DNA of 64,000 nt. It comes from Flavitalea plasmicola. GTDB lineage: Bacteria > Bacteroidota > Bacteroidia > Chitinophagales > Chitinophagaceae. The position numbers and the translations under genes are program-made. The stretch lies in contig NZ_JAUOTO010000003.1 of NCBI RefSeq assembly GCF_030546645.1, forward strand, positions 186,001 to 250,000. Reading direction: 5' to 3'. Numbering within the stretch: the first letter of the stretch is position 1; every line of letters starts with the position of its first letter. This document shows, in pieces, positions 1 to 9,028 of this stretch. The notes under the pieces are model-generated. The model saw only the letters and a program-made list of their open reading frames with translations. It was not told the DNA's origin and made no database searches.

Positions 1-1527
1 AAGATCGGCGACAGGCCAGGCCTGGCTTCTGCTTACAATGGAATAGGGCTGATCTATCTTGGGCATGATCAATATGACCTGGCGCTACAGGAGTTTCGCC
101 GGGCCGTTGACCTGGCAGGCGCCGACGGAGATTCATCTCATATCGCACCCTATCTTTTTAATGCCGCCATTTGCTTCGAGCAGACCGGTGAGTTCGCAAA
201 AGCGCTGAGCTACTTCAACAGGGCCCTTGTTTCCGACAGAGGGCATCATGTTTCGCTGATGTCCCTCAACAGGCTGGGAGAGACCTGGCTGCACATGAAG
301 CAATATGACACGGCGGTGCGGTACTACCGGCGTCTGCTGGCGGACCCCCGGTCACAGGACGACACCTGGGAAAAAGCATTCGCTTATGCAGGCCTGGCCC
401 AGGTGTCTTCCGCCCGCGGGCAACATGATTCGGCCATCATCCAGGCCAGGCTAAGCCTGGCTTTTGCCCAGCAGATCCACGCAAAATGGGATGCCGAACG
501 TGCGGCCAGGATACTGGCGGACAGCTATGCGGCCCTTCACCAATATCAAAAGGCCCATGAATACATGGTGATAGATAAGATCTATAATGACAGCCTTTAC
601 CATGACAGCCGGGAACAGATAGTCAATTTCCTGAAATTACAGCAAAGAGAAAAAGAGAACCAGCTGCTGAAAGATCTTTCCGGACAGGACCAGAAGACCA
701 TTCAATTGCGGACCGTGCTGCTGACGGGCGCCTGTTTCCTGGCTGTGCTGCTGATAGGTCTTGCCCTGCTGTTCTATCGTAACTACACCGTGAAGAGCAA
801 GCTGAACCAACAGCTGGCCACTTCCAATCAGCTGAAGGACCAGATGTTCTCCGTCATCAGCCATGACCTCCGCAGCCCTATGGCGGCCATGCAGCAAATG
901 CTGGAGCTGATGAAGGCGCGCAACCTGCCCGAGGAAGAAAAGAACAAGCTCTATGACCTGTTCTACAAACAGGTGATCCTCAACAACAACATGTTGAACA
1001 ACCTGCTCCAATGGGTCTCCACCCAGCTGGCCGGGCCGGGCATCGTGGCCAGGAAAGAAGAGGTGGATCCCTCACAGATCATAGAAGAGGTGCTTTCCGT
1101 ATATACCTACCTGGCCGGACAGAAAAAGATAAGTATGGAGAATGAGATCAAAACAGGGATGACCATCCGGGGGGATAAAGAGCAGTTGAAGATCATCTTC
1201 CAGAACCTCATCGGCAATGCCGTCAAGTTCACTCATCCCGGCGGCACCATCCGGCTTTTTCATACGCTGGAAGATCATACCGTCACGCTTCATGTAAAAG
1301 ACAATGGCGTAGGGATCCCCGCTCCGAAGCTGGCGACGCTCCTCGACCATTCGGGACCTTCTCAATCCACCTACGGCACTGCCAGGGAAAAAGGAACGGG
1401 CATTGGACTCTTCCTCGTCCGGCAATTCGTAGAGCACAATGACGGAAAGATATTTATCTCCAGCACCGAGAACAAAGGCACCGAGACCTGTATCTCCTTT
1501 GCCTGCGTCGGACTGAAGGAATCTTAA
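1..1527 (+). CDS. TPR-containing sensor histidine kinase (5' end outside window)
   Basis: The reading frame is open from base 1, so the N-terminus lies outside the window; the ATG at 259 is internal because TPR-like helical sequence continues upstream of it in frame. Order seen: tetratricopeptide-type repeats (to about base 620), a charged coiled linker, one membrane segment (about bases 710-780), then a HisKA/HATPase core. The phospho-acceptor His is in SVISHDLRSP (codon 862-864). The N box (NLIGNAVKFT), G1 box (DNGVGIP) and G2 box (GTGIGLFLV) are all intact, so the kinase should be active. Such proteins typically have a secreted TPR sensor domain and a cytoplasmic kinase. No response regulator gene follows; the next gene starts 71 bases downstream and is unrelated. 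The signal sensed is unknown. Confidence 0.9.
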   Translation, partial: KIGDRPGLASAYNGIGLIYLGHDQYDLALQEFRRAVDLAGADGDSSHIAPYLFNAAICFEQTGEFAKALSYFNRALVSDRGHHVSLMSLNRLGETWLHMKQYDTAVRYYRRLLADPRSQDDTWEKAFAYAGLAQVSSARGQHDSAIIQARLSLAFAQQIHAKWDAERAARILADSYAALHQYQKAHEYMVIDKIYNDSLYHDSREQIVNFLKLQQREKENQLLKDLSGQDQKTIQLRTVLLTGACFLAVLLIGLALLFYRNYTVKSKLNQQLATSNQLKDQMFSVISHDLRSPMAAMQQMLELMKARNLPEEEKNKLYDLFYKQVILNNNMLNNLLQWVSTQLAGPGIVARKEEVDPSQIIEEVLSVYTYLAGQKKISMENEIKTGMTIRGDKEQLKIIFQNLIGNAVKFTHPGGTIRLFHTLEDHTVTLHVKDNGVGIPAPKLATLLDHSGPSQSTYGTAREKGTGIGLFLVRQFVEHNDGKIFISSTENKGTETCISFACVGLKES

Positions 1528-1598
1528 ACGGACAATTATGGTGGCCAGACGAATTTATCTTAACTTGTTGTCTGAAAAACCCTATAAAGTTTGCCATC

Positions 1599-2708
1599 AT
1601 GACATCCAGAAGAGAATTTATCCGCCATTCCGCCCTTGCCTCTGCCGCAGCAGTTGCAACACCGGCCAGTACTTTTGCCATCCTTCATAAAGACCGTCAA
1701 CCTGAGGATATCCTCGCCGGCCACGGCTCCCACACCTATAAGGTAGACAAGGGCTGGGCCAGGATCAGCATCAATGCAAACCCCCTTTCCAATTGCCATG
1801 AGATGGTGCAGGACAGCAAGGGCCGCCTCATCATGCTGGGCGATTGCACCATGAACAATATCCTCATCTTCGATAAGTCCGGCAAGCTGCTGGATTATTG
1901 GGGCAATTCCTTCCCCGGCGGACATGGTCTGACCCTCTCCAAAGAGGGAGGGGACGATTTCCTGTTCCTCACCGACTGTGGCTGGTACCAGGACAGGACC
2001 GGCGCCACTAAACGCCAGGCCGGGCAGGTGATCAAGACGGATCTCACCGGCCGCCTAATATTTGCCATCGGCCATCCCAGGACCATCGGCGTCTATAAGG
2101 ACGATGAATATTTCCAGCCCACTGAGACGGCCGTGGCGCCGAATGGAGATATCTATGTAGCGGACGGCTACGGCTCCGACTATATCATCCAATACAATGC
2201 CAGGGGCCAGTATATCCGGCATTTTGGCGGACACCACAATGCCAACCCGGAGCACAACCTGGTAAATGCCCACGGTGTTTGTGTCGATCTCCGGGATAAG
2301 GACAAGCCCACGCTCATCTGCACTTCCCGTGAAGAGAATTGCTTCAAGGTCTTTACGCTCGACGGAAAATTCATTCGTCGCATAGACCTTCCCGGTATGT
2401 ATGTCTGCAGGGCCGTACCCAGCGGTGAACATATCTACGCAGGCATCTGCTGGTCGAAAGACGCCAATGGCAAAAGAATAGACGGAGATTCTGGCTTTGT
2501 CACCATCCTCGACGGAGCCAATAAAGTGATCTCGAACCCGGGAGGCGAAGCACCCGTCTATAAGAACGGCGTGCTGCAGCCGACCCTAAAGGCTGCCAAT
2601 ACCGTCTTCCAGCATGGTCATGATGTATGTGTGGACGATGATCAGAACCTATATGTATGCCAGTGGAATGCCAATCACACCCCTCCGGTGAAATTAACCC
2701 GTGTTTAA
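1599..2708 (+). CDS. Tat-exported NHL-repeat beta-propeller protein
   Basis: The 369-residue product begins with a twin-arginine signal (SRREFIRHSA, then an Ala-rich stretch), so it should be exported folded. The rest consists of repeated beta-propeller blades of NHL/6-bladed type, with motifs such as GDIYVADGYG, NAHGVCVD and HGHDVCVDDDQNLYVCQW. Related Bacteroidota proteins are annotated as 6-bladed propeller or peptidylglycine-amidating-lyase-like, but no catalytic residue set can be assigned here by eye. A TATAAAGTTTG stretch just upstream of the ATG resembles a Bacteroidota -7 box, which would give a very short leader. It lies 71 bases after the kinase gene on the same strand and about 100 bases before a fucosidase-like gene. 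Substrate or ligand unknown. Confidence 0.8.
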   Translation: MTSRREFIRHSALASAAAVATPASTFAILHKDRQPEDILAGHGSHTYKVDKGWARISINANPLSNCHEMVQDSKGRLIMLGDCTMNNILIFDKSGKLLDYWGNSFPGGHGLTLSKEGGDDFLFLTDCGWYQDRTGATKRQAGQVIKTDLTGRLIFAIGHPRTIGVYKDDEYFQPTETAVAPNGDIYVADGYGSDYIIQYNARGQYIRHFGGHHNANPEHNLVNAHGVCVDLRDKDKPTLICTSREENCFKVFTLDGKFIRRIDLPGMYVCRAVPSGEHIYAGICWSKDANGKRIDGDSGFVTILDGANKVISNPGGEAPVYKNGVLQPTLKAANTVFQHGHDVCVDDDQNLYVCQWNANHTPPVKLTRV

Positions 2709-2809
2709 ATGCTGGTGGCGGCATTAATAGTATTGTCCATCCTTTTTAGAAGATTATCTATTTCCCCCGGAAGCGCTTTCTGCTATTTTTGGCGTCGTAA
2801 AACTTGCCA

Positions 2810-5137
2810 ATGCGAAAAGCGCGTAACATCCTGCCTGTTCTTTTTCTTTTGTTTAAGGCCCTGATCACTGATGGACAACAACCGCCGTTGCGAACCTGGT
2901 ATGACCAGCCCGCCCGCCAATGGGAAGAGACCCTGCCCCTGGGCAACGGCCGGCTGGGTATGATGCCGGACGGCGGCATTCTCCGGGAACATATCGTGCT
3001 GAATGACATTACGCTGTGGTCCGGCGCTCCGCAGGACGCAAATAATTATGACGCATATAAAAAGCTGCCTGAGATCAGGCAGTTGCTGCTGGCGGGAAAG
3101 AACGAGGAAGCGCAAAAGATCATCGACCAGTCCTTCATCTGCAAGGGAAAAGGATCGGGAGGCGCTAACTGGGGCTGCTTCCAGACGTTGGGAAACCTCG
3201 ATATCACGTTCCAATACGAAGACGCCCACTACACGCAATACGAGCGGGAGCTTTCCCTGGACGAAGCCATTGCCCGTTGTCACTACCGGATAAATGGCGT
3301 CACCTATACGCGCGAATATTTCACCAGCTTTGGCGACGATGCTGCCTTCATCCGGCTAAAGGCCGACAAGCCGGGACAGCTCAATCTGCGACTGACGATG
3401 AACCGGCCCGAGCGGTCCAGTCTATCCACTGAAGGCGGCACCTTGCTGATGCAGGGACAGCTGGACAATGGCATCGACGGCAAAGGCATGCGATACCTTG
3501 CCCGCGTACAGGCCCGTCTCAAAGACGGGCAGCAGACGACAGATGACACGGCCATCACCATCCGTAATGCCACGGAAGTCATCATTGTTCTATCCGCTGG
3601 CACCGACTGGAAGAATCCTGGTTTTCAACGGCATATCCGGTCCATCCTTGCCCAGGCCTGGAACAAATCCTACGCTGCACAGAAACAGCAGCATATCGTC
3701 CATTACCGGAAGTTATTCGACCGTGTCAGCATAAGCCTTGGCGGACCGATGGCAGACAGCCTTCTCACCACAGACCGCCGTATCGCAGCATACCATGAAA
3801 ACCCCGCCATGGATAACCAAATGGCAGCCTTGCTCTATCAATTCGGCCGTTATCTCTCTATCAGCAGCACCAGGGTAGGCCTGCTACCACCCAACCTGCA
3901 GGGACTCTGGGCCAACCAGACGCAGACACCCTGGAACGGCGATTATCACCTGGACATCAATGTGCAGATGAACCATTGGCCTGTGGAAGTCTCCAATCTC
4001 TCCGAGCTGGACCTTCCATTGAAAGACCTTGTGCAGGGGATGATCCCCAATGGCCAACGCACAGCCAAAGCCTATTACAACGCAGAAGGCTGGGTAGCCC
4101 ATGTCATCACCAATATCTGGGGCTTTACCGAGCCCGGGGAAAGCGCATCCTGGGGTGTGACCAAATGCGGCTCCGGATGGCTCTGTAATAACCTCTGGGA
4201 ACATTACGCATTCACCAATGACAAGAAATACCTTGCCAGCGTATATCCCATCCTGAAGGGATCCGCACAGTTCTACAACAGCATGCTGATCACGGAACCA
4301 ACGACAGGATGGCTGGTGACGGCGCCATCTTCTTCGCCCGAGAATTGGTTCATATTGCCCAATGGCAACCATGCCAGTATCTGCATGGGACCCACTATCG
4401 ACAATCAGATCATCCGGGAGCTTTTCACCCATGTCATCACGGCCGCAGAAATACTTGGCATAGACCAGCCTCTGCGGGATACCCTGACTGCCCATCTAAA
4501 AAACCTTCCTCCGCCCGGACGCATTGCAAAGGACGGCCGGCTGATGGAATGGATGGAAGATTACAAAGAGGTGGAGCCGCAGCATCGCCATATCTCCCAT
4601 CTATATGGCCTCTACCCGGCCAGTCTTATAACGCCGGAGACAACACCCGATCTGGCAGCGGCCTGTAAGAAAACACTGGAAGCAAGAGGGGACGATGGTC
4701 CCAGCTGGAGCATCGCTTACAAGCTGCTCTGGTGGGCAAGGCTGCACGACGGGAACAGGGCCTGCAAGCTATTGCGCGAAATGATGAAATCCACGTTAAA
4801 GACCGATATGAACTATGGCGCCGGAGGAGGTGTTTATCCCAATCTGCTTTCGGCAGGCCCTCCCTTCCAGATCGACGGCAATTTCGGCGTTGCGGCCGGT
4901 ATTGCCGAAATGCTGCTGCAAAGCCACGCGGGCTTTATCGAGCTGCTGCCGGCGTTGCCCGATGCATGGAAGGCCTCCGGAAGGGTACATGGGCTGAAAG
5001 CCCGCGGCAATTTTACGGTGGATATGGAATGGAAGGATGGCAGGATCACGCATTACCGTATTGGTTCGCCGACGCCAGGGAAAGTCAAAGTGAAGGTCAA
5101 TGGAGAGATGAAGGAGATGGTAGCGGAGATCAACTAG
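2810..5137 (+). CDS. GH95 family glycoside hydrolase (alpha-L-fucosidase/galactosidase type)
   Basis: 775 residues from the ATG at 2810; a TTG two codons earlier is less likely. The N-terminus is a signal peptide ending near DGQQ. The mature start (WYDQPARQWEETLPLGNGRLG) is the hallmark N-terminal beta-sandwich of GH95. The (alpha/alpha)6 core carries DINVQMNHW (residues 382-390), SPENW with the likely general acid Glu511, and DGNFGVAAG with the likely base Asp689. In characterised AfcA two Asn residues activate the base; here the aligned pair appears to be Asp382 and Asn384, my own unaligned reading. Family role: inverting hydrolysis of terminal alpha-L-fucose, or alpha-L-galactose, from glycans in the periplasm or outside the cell. 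Exact substrate not determinable here. Confidence 0.93.
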   Translation: MRKARNILPVLFLLFKALITDGQQPPLRTWYDQPARQWEETLPLGNGRLGMMPDGGILREHIVLNDITLWSGAPQDANNYDAYKKLPEIRQLLLAGKNEEAQKIIDQSFICKGKGSGGANWGCFQTLGNLDITFQYEDAHYTQYERELSLDEAIARCHYRINGVTYTREYFTSFGDDAAFIRLKADKPGQLNLRLTMNRPERSSLSTEGGTLLMQGQLDNGIDGKGMRYLARVQARLKDGQQTTDDTAITIRNATEVIIVLSAGTDWKNPGFQRHIRSILAQAWNKSYAAQKQQHIVHYRKLFDRVSISLGGPMADSLLTTDRRIAAYHENPAMDNQMAALLYQFGRYLSISSTRVGLLPPNLQGLWANQTQTPWNGDYHLDINVQMNHWPVEVSNLSELDLPLKDLVQGMIPNGQRTAKAYYNAEGWVAHVITNIWGFTEPGESASWGVTKCGSGWLCNNLWEHYAFTNDKKYLASVYPILKGSAQFYNSMLITEPTTGWLVTAPSSSPENWFILPNGNHASICMGPTIDNQIIRELFTHVITAAEILGIDQPLRDTLTAHLKNLPPPGRIAKDGRLMEWMEDYKEVEPQHRHISHLYGLYPASLITPETTPDLAAACKKTLEARGDDGPSWSIAYKLLWWARLHDGNRACKLLREMMKSTLKTDMNYGAGGGVYPNLLSAGPPFQIDGNFGVAAGIAEMLLQSHAGFIELLPALPDAWKASGRVHGLKARGNFTVDMEWKDGRITHYRIGSPTPGKVKVKVNGEMKEMVAEIN

Positions 5138-5264
5138 CCTTTATAGAAACCCTTATTTTTTACCTAAAATCGGCTAACAGGGACATATTCCGGCCACTAA
5201 AATAACAAAGATAGGCAGGCGTTTATAAGCGGGGTATTATGCCCCTCTGTAAAACCGTACCCAC

Positions 5265-5504
5265 ATGCACATTGAAAACGGATCCTGGGAGACCTTCAAG
5301 CCCGAGATCAGATGTAAGGTCTGTGGCCATACCCTCTATTCCACCGACTGGGGCAACCACCAGATCACCTATCATTGCTCTTCTCCCGAAGCGCGTTTCT
5401 GGGATTTTCACCGGGGGACACCCGATCAGCACAAAGCAAAGGAACATTGGGACCAGTCCAAAGAGGAAATATTCTTCAACGAAGACCTGCATGCCACCGG
5501 CTGA
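5265..5504 (+). CDS. Small Cys/His-rich protein, possible zinc-binding
   Basis: 79 residues, no signal peptide. The N-terminal half holds CKVCGHTLY, then NHQITYHC, i.e. a CxxC-x(n)-H-x(n)-C pattern that could bind zinc; the rest is charged and rich in aromatic residues. I do not recognise a named family. It lies between the GH95 gene and a convergent haloperoxidase-like gene whose stop is 10 bases away. Composition looks like real coding sequence and the ATG is well placed, but the gene is short and other frames are open here, so confidence is moderate. Confidence 0.6.
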   Translation: MHIENGSWETFKPEIRCKVCGHTLYSTDWGNHQITYHCSSPEARFWDFHRGTPDQHKAKEHWDQSKEEIFFNEDLHATG

Positions 5505-5514
5505 CGAATTACCG

Positions 5515-6864
5515 TCACTTCTTCATTTTTAACCGGGTCGCCACCAGCTCCCCGATCTGCTTGCCCATGCGGTTGCTGACCACGGTGCTGTACCGGAAAT
5601 GTATGCCCCCGAAGAAACGGGAATCCATCGTCTCCAGCGCCGCTTCGCGGAATGAGGAAAAGGATCGCTTGTTGATGCCGAATTCCAGCTCCGTCGTATC
5701 CGTATAGGAGAAATTGTCGCCGAATACGCTGGTGAGCGCCTCCGAAGCCGCAGCGGAAATAGTGCAATGCCCGCAGGTGTATTCCGGGAAAGGCGGCGTT
5801 TGCAGATGCGGCCGCCAGTTGGGATCAAAATATTTATCGATCACCGTCTCCGGCCGGGCGGTGTTATAAATGTATTTTACATTCCAGCATTGAATAAAAG
5901 CATCGAACAGGGCAATAGCCGTCTTCGCATAGGCCGTTGCGGTAGTGGGAAGGTCCGCCTTTGCTTTCTCGGCTGCAATACCGGTGATGCTCATCCAATG
6001 CCCGCCCGGCGAGAATTTTTTAGTGCCGAACATAAGATGTCCGGAAACATTCAGCTTGAAGGGGTTGTCGTCCCAGAATTCGGCGATAAAGGATTCTTCC
6101 TGCGTCAGACTATCTACCTTGTTCTGGATCAATTTCACTTCCTTATAGTAAGGGCTATTCTTATCGGTGACGTTGAAAGGCAGGGGAGGCGGGGGAATGA
6201 ACTGGTCGATGCTGTCCATCACCACATACCGGATCGTGCTCCAATGTGGCTCCATGGCAGAGGCATAAGCAGGAGGGGTGGGGACCCAGCGACCCGGAGA
6301 ATCCTTCACCGTATATTCCGGCGCACCTCTTGTCTCCAGGTATCTATCTTTTTTGCTCCAGCGCATGATGGCGGCGGCGACCGTATCAGCATAAGCGAGA
6401 GAATTACTGTACATGTCGGCTGGCATGCCGTGCTCCTTCGCCATTTTTTTCAGGCTGTCCGTATATGTACGCATGCTGCCTTCCGGGAAGGTCACCGCCT
6501 CCCCCAGCTTGCAATAGGCCAGCAAGGCGGCAAGCCCGTAATTGATCTTTTCACCGGCCGCCGGAGCCGGAACGGTTCCCAGGCCATGCAGCTGGCCGCC
6601 CAGCGAAGCATATTCCTTAGGATGGCCCGCGGCGATCACTTCATAGCCGGCGATGGCTGCATATAGATAATTCCTGGATGCTATGATGGGGCCAAAATTG
6701 TTTCCCATGACCACCGTGTTCAGCTCGTGAACGGTATTGGAGTAAAGGAGCGGGTTGTTGAATATCTTGTCATAATCGTCCGGAGTATGGCATCCGGTGA
6801 TGAAGACAATGGAACAGCACACAACGGTAAGGTTGTGTCTGAGGCAAACAATGGGATTTCGCAT
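5515..6864 (-). CDS. Vanadium-dependent haloperoxidase / PAP2-superfamily lipoprotein
   Basis: 449 residues from the ATG at 6864. A longer reading to 6984 is rejected because it overlaps the divergent NTF2-like gene and would bury the signal peptide. The N-terminus is a lipoprotein-type signal (SIVFITGC). The C-terminal half is the vanadate/phosphate-binding PAP2 core: an Arg in NTARPETVID, then PEYTCGHCTISAA (His366), then SRFFGGIHFRYS (His422). Family enzymes oxidise halides with hydrogen peroxide or act as phosphatases, outside the inner membrane. The usual Ser-Gly-His motif reads Cys-Gly-His-Cys here. Whether it is a haloperoxidase or a phosphatase cannot be told from sequence alone. Divergent from the NTF2-like gene, 83 bases apart. 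Confidence 0.85.
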   Translation of the reverse strand: MRNPIVCLRHNLTVVCCSIVFITGCHTPDDYDKIFNNPLLYSNTVHELNTVVMGNNFGPIIASRNYLYAAIAGYEVIAAGHPKEYASLGGQLHGLGTVPAPAAGEKINYGLAALLAYCKLGEAVTFPEGSMRTYTDSLKKMAKEHGMPADMYSNSLAYADTVAAAIMRWSKKDRYLETRGAPEYTVKDSPGRWVPTPPAYASAMEPHWSTIRYVVMDSIDQFIPPPPLPFNVTDKNSPYYKEVKLIQNKVDSLTQEESFIAEFWDDNPFKLNVSGHLMFGTKKFSPGGHWMSITGIAAEKAKADLPTTATAYAKTAIALFDAFIQCWNVKYIYNTARPETVIDKYFDPNWRPHLQTPPFPEYTCGHCTISAAASEALTSVFGDNFSYTDTTELEFGINKRSFSSFREAALETMDSRFFGGIHFRYSTVVSNRMGKQIGELVATRLKMKK

Positions 6865-6947
6865 CTGGCAAAATAAAGGAATTTCGGGTAATGTCTCAAT
6901 TCTTTTCCCGGGCACCGGATTTGCATTATCTTTCCTAAACATTAACC

Positions 6948-7307
6948 ATGAACACACAGGAAATTGCCAACCGGCTGGTAGCACTGTGCCGGGAAGGAGA
7001 GTTCGAAAAAGCGCAGAAGGAGCTGTTTGCCAAAGATGCCGTCAGCATCGAGCCTTATGCCACGCCTGATTTTCAAAAGGAAACCAAGGGACTGGATGCC
7101 ATTATCGAAAAGGGGGAAAAATTTTCATCCATGGTAGAAAAATATCATGATATGCAAGTTTCGGAACCGCTGCTGACTGAGAACTCTTTTGCTGTCAAAT
7201 TGTCCATGGACCTTACGATGAAAGGAAAAGGCCGCATGAATATGTCGGAGCTTTGCCTCTACCAGGTGAAGGACGGAAAGATCGTTTCCGAGTCCTTTTC
7301 AGTATAG
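6948..7307 (+). CDS. NTF2-like / SnoaL-type small protein
   Basis: 119 residues, cytoplasmic. The pattern of an N-terminal helix (NTQEIANRLVALCREGEFEKAQ), 'LFAKDAVSIEP', and a final strand pair (YQVKDGKIVSESF) is typical of the cone-shaped NTF2/SnoaL fold. This fold is used for small-molecule binding and some isomerases or hydrolases; no catalytic residue can be named. It is followed on the same strand after 38 bases by a GMC oxidoreductase gene, suggesting co-transcription. Divergent promoter space with the haloperoxidase-like gene. Confidence 0.8.
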   Translation: MNTQEIANRLVALCREGEFEKAQKELFAKDAVSIEPYATPDFQKETKGLDAIIEKGEKFSSMVEKYHDMQVSEPLLTENSFAVKLSMDLTMKGKGRMNMSELCLYQVKDGKIVSESFSV

Positions 7308-7345
7308 TGCGGAATATTATCCGCTGATTGTTGATAAATTGCCAT

Positions 7346-9028
7346 ATGAATAATTATGACGCTATCGTCGTCGGCTCCGGTATCAGCGGAGGCTGGGCCG
7401 CCAAAGAGTTATGTGAGCTGGGTTTGAAGACGCTTGTCCTTGAAAGAGGACGCAATGTTGTTCATCTCAAGGACTATCCCACCGCCAATATGCGCTCCTG
7501 GGAGTTTCCGCACAGGGGGCAGATGCCCAGGAGCTTTGCAGATGAAAATCCCCTCATTACCCAGGCCGCGGGGTTCGGCGAGGATACGGCTCACTTCTTC
7601 ATCAAAGATAAAGACCACCCCTATGTACAGGACAAGCCGTTTGAATGGATCAGGGGCTACCAGGTAGGGGGCAAATCCCTGATCTGGGGACGTGCCTGTC
7701 CAAGGTGGAGCAGCAATGAATTCATCGCTCCCGCAAGGGATGGTTATGGTATTGAATGGCCGATCACCTATGACGAGATAGCTCCCTGGTATTCCCATGT
7801 AGAGATCTTCTCCGGCATCTGTGGCAACAAAGATGGCATCGAGGCCATGCCGGACGGGGAATACCTGCCGCCTTTCGAATTCAACTGCCCGGAAAAGGAA
7901 CTGAAAAGGAGAATAGAGGCGAAATATAAGGGACGCTATTATATTCAGGGGCGCTGGGCGCAACTGACCGAAGCAAAGGAGATCCACCTGAAACAGGGAA
8001 GGGGAAAATGCCAGGCCAGGGACCTCTGCATGCGGGGATGTCCATTCGGCGGGTATTTCAGTTCCGTCTCCTCGACGCTGCCCTGGGCGCAGAACACAGG
8101 CAATCTCACCATACGGCCTTTCTCCGTCGTGCATTCCATTATCTATGACGAAAGAAAAGGCAAGGCCGTCGGCGTAAAGGTCATCGACGCCAACACAAAG
8201 AAAGAAGAGGATTATTATGCGCGGGTGATCTTTATGAACGCTTCCGCACTCAATACAAACCTGATCCTGCTGAATTCCACCTCCACCCGCTTCCCCAATG
8301 GGTTTGGCAATGACAATGGCCTCCTGGGAAAATACGTCTGCTTCCAGAATTACCGGGGCTCTGTGGGAGGGGATATCGAAGGTTTCAGGGACAAGTATTA
8401 TTATGGCCGCCGCACGACGGAATGCATGATGCCCAACTTCCGGAACCTGGGAAAGAATGATATGGATTTTGTCGGTACTTATATGGCATTCTCCGGCTGC
8501 TACCGGGAAAGAGGCGGAGAGCCTCAGGGCCCCGGCATCGGCGCCGGTTACAAGACATCCATGAGCGAACCCGGCGGATGGGGCATGTACATGTATATGC
8601 AGGGCGAGACGGTGCCTAAAGAATCGAATCACGTATCGTTAAGCAAGGATAAAAAAGATCAATGGGGCATTCCCTTATTGGTGACAAACGTGGGCTATGA
8701 CGACAATGACGAAAAATTGCTCAAAGACTTCCTGACACAAAGCAGTGAGATGCTGGACAGCTGTGGGGTGAAGAACATTCGTCAGTATGATAATCACTGG
8801 GCGCCGGGCAGGGATATCCACGAGATGGGGGGATGCAGGATGGGCAAGGACCCAAAAACCTCCCTTCTGAACGGGCATAACCAATTTCATCAATGTAAGA
8901 ATGTGTTTGTCACCGACGGCGCCTGTATGACGAGCACTGCCAACCAAAGCCCCTCCATCTTATACATGGCGCTCACCGCCCGGGCCGTCCACCATGCAGC
9001 GGAAGAAATGAGGAAAGGGAACTTATGA
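7346..9028 (+). CDS. GMC-family FAD-dependent oxidoreductase
   Basis: 560 residues from the ATG at 7346 (MNNYDAIVVGSGISGG); a TTG 18 bases upstream is not needed. The N-terminal GxGxxG Rossmann motif binds FAD. The middle has a Cys-rich stretch (CQARDLCMRGCPFGG). The C-terminal GMC domain has GGCRMG and NVFVTDGACMTSTANQSP. Family role: two-electron oxidation of alcohols and sugars. In Bacteroidota such genes often stand beside DUF1080 or gluconate-dehydrogenase subunit-3 genes and act on sugar C3 or C2 hydroxyls; no subunit-3 gene is present here. No signal peptide is visible, so the enzyme is cytoplasmic or co-exported with an unseen partner. Its TGA abuts the TAA of the convergent DUF1501 gene (shared six bases TTATGA). 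Confidence 0.92.
   Translation: MNNYDAIVVGSGISGGWAAKELCELGLKTLVLERGRNVVHLKDYPTANMRSWEFPHRGQMPRSFADENPLITQAAGFGEDTAHFFIKDKDHPYVQDKPFEWIRGYQVGGKSLIWGRACPRWSSNEFIAPARDGYGIEWPITYDEIAPWYSHVEIFSGICGNKDGIEAMPDGEYLPPFEFNCPEKELKRRIEAKYKGRYYIQGRWAQLTEAKEIHLKQGRGKCQARDLCMRGCPFGGYFSSVSSTLPWAQNTGNLTIRPFSVVHSIIYDERKGKAVGVKVIDANTKKEEDYYARVIFMNASALNTNLILLNSTSTRFPNGFGNDNGLLGKYVCFQNYRGSVGGDIEGFRDKYYYGRRTTECMMPNFRNLGKNDMDFVGTYMAFSGCYRERGGEPQGPGIGAGYKTSMSEPGGWGMYMYMQGETVPKESNHVSLSKDKKDQWGIPLLVTNVGYDDNDEKLLKDFLTQSSEMLDSCGVKNIRQYDNHWAPGRDIHEMGGCRMGKDPKTSLLNGHNQFHQCKNVFVTDGACMTSTANQSPSILYMALTARAVHHAAEEMRKGNL

Noticed and set aside
3884..4495. Minus-strand frame inside the GH95 gene
   Set aside because: Shadow of a conserved catalytic domain.
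5767..6666. Plus-strand frame of about 300 codons antisense to the haloperoxidase-like gene
   Set aside because: Antisense shadow; no domain or start context.
6865..6984. N-terminal extension of the haloperoxidase-like gene
   Set aside because: It would bury the lipoprotein signal and overlap the start of the divergent NTF2-like gene.
7311..7330. Five-bp hairpin between the NTF2-like and GMC genes as a terminator
   Set aside because: Stem too short and no T-run; the two genes are more likely co-transcribed.
7409..8632. Long minus-strand frame of about 400 codons inside the GMC gene
   Set aside because: Antisense shadow of a strongly conserved GMC oxidoreductase; composition is unlike a normal protein.
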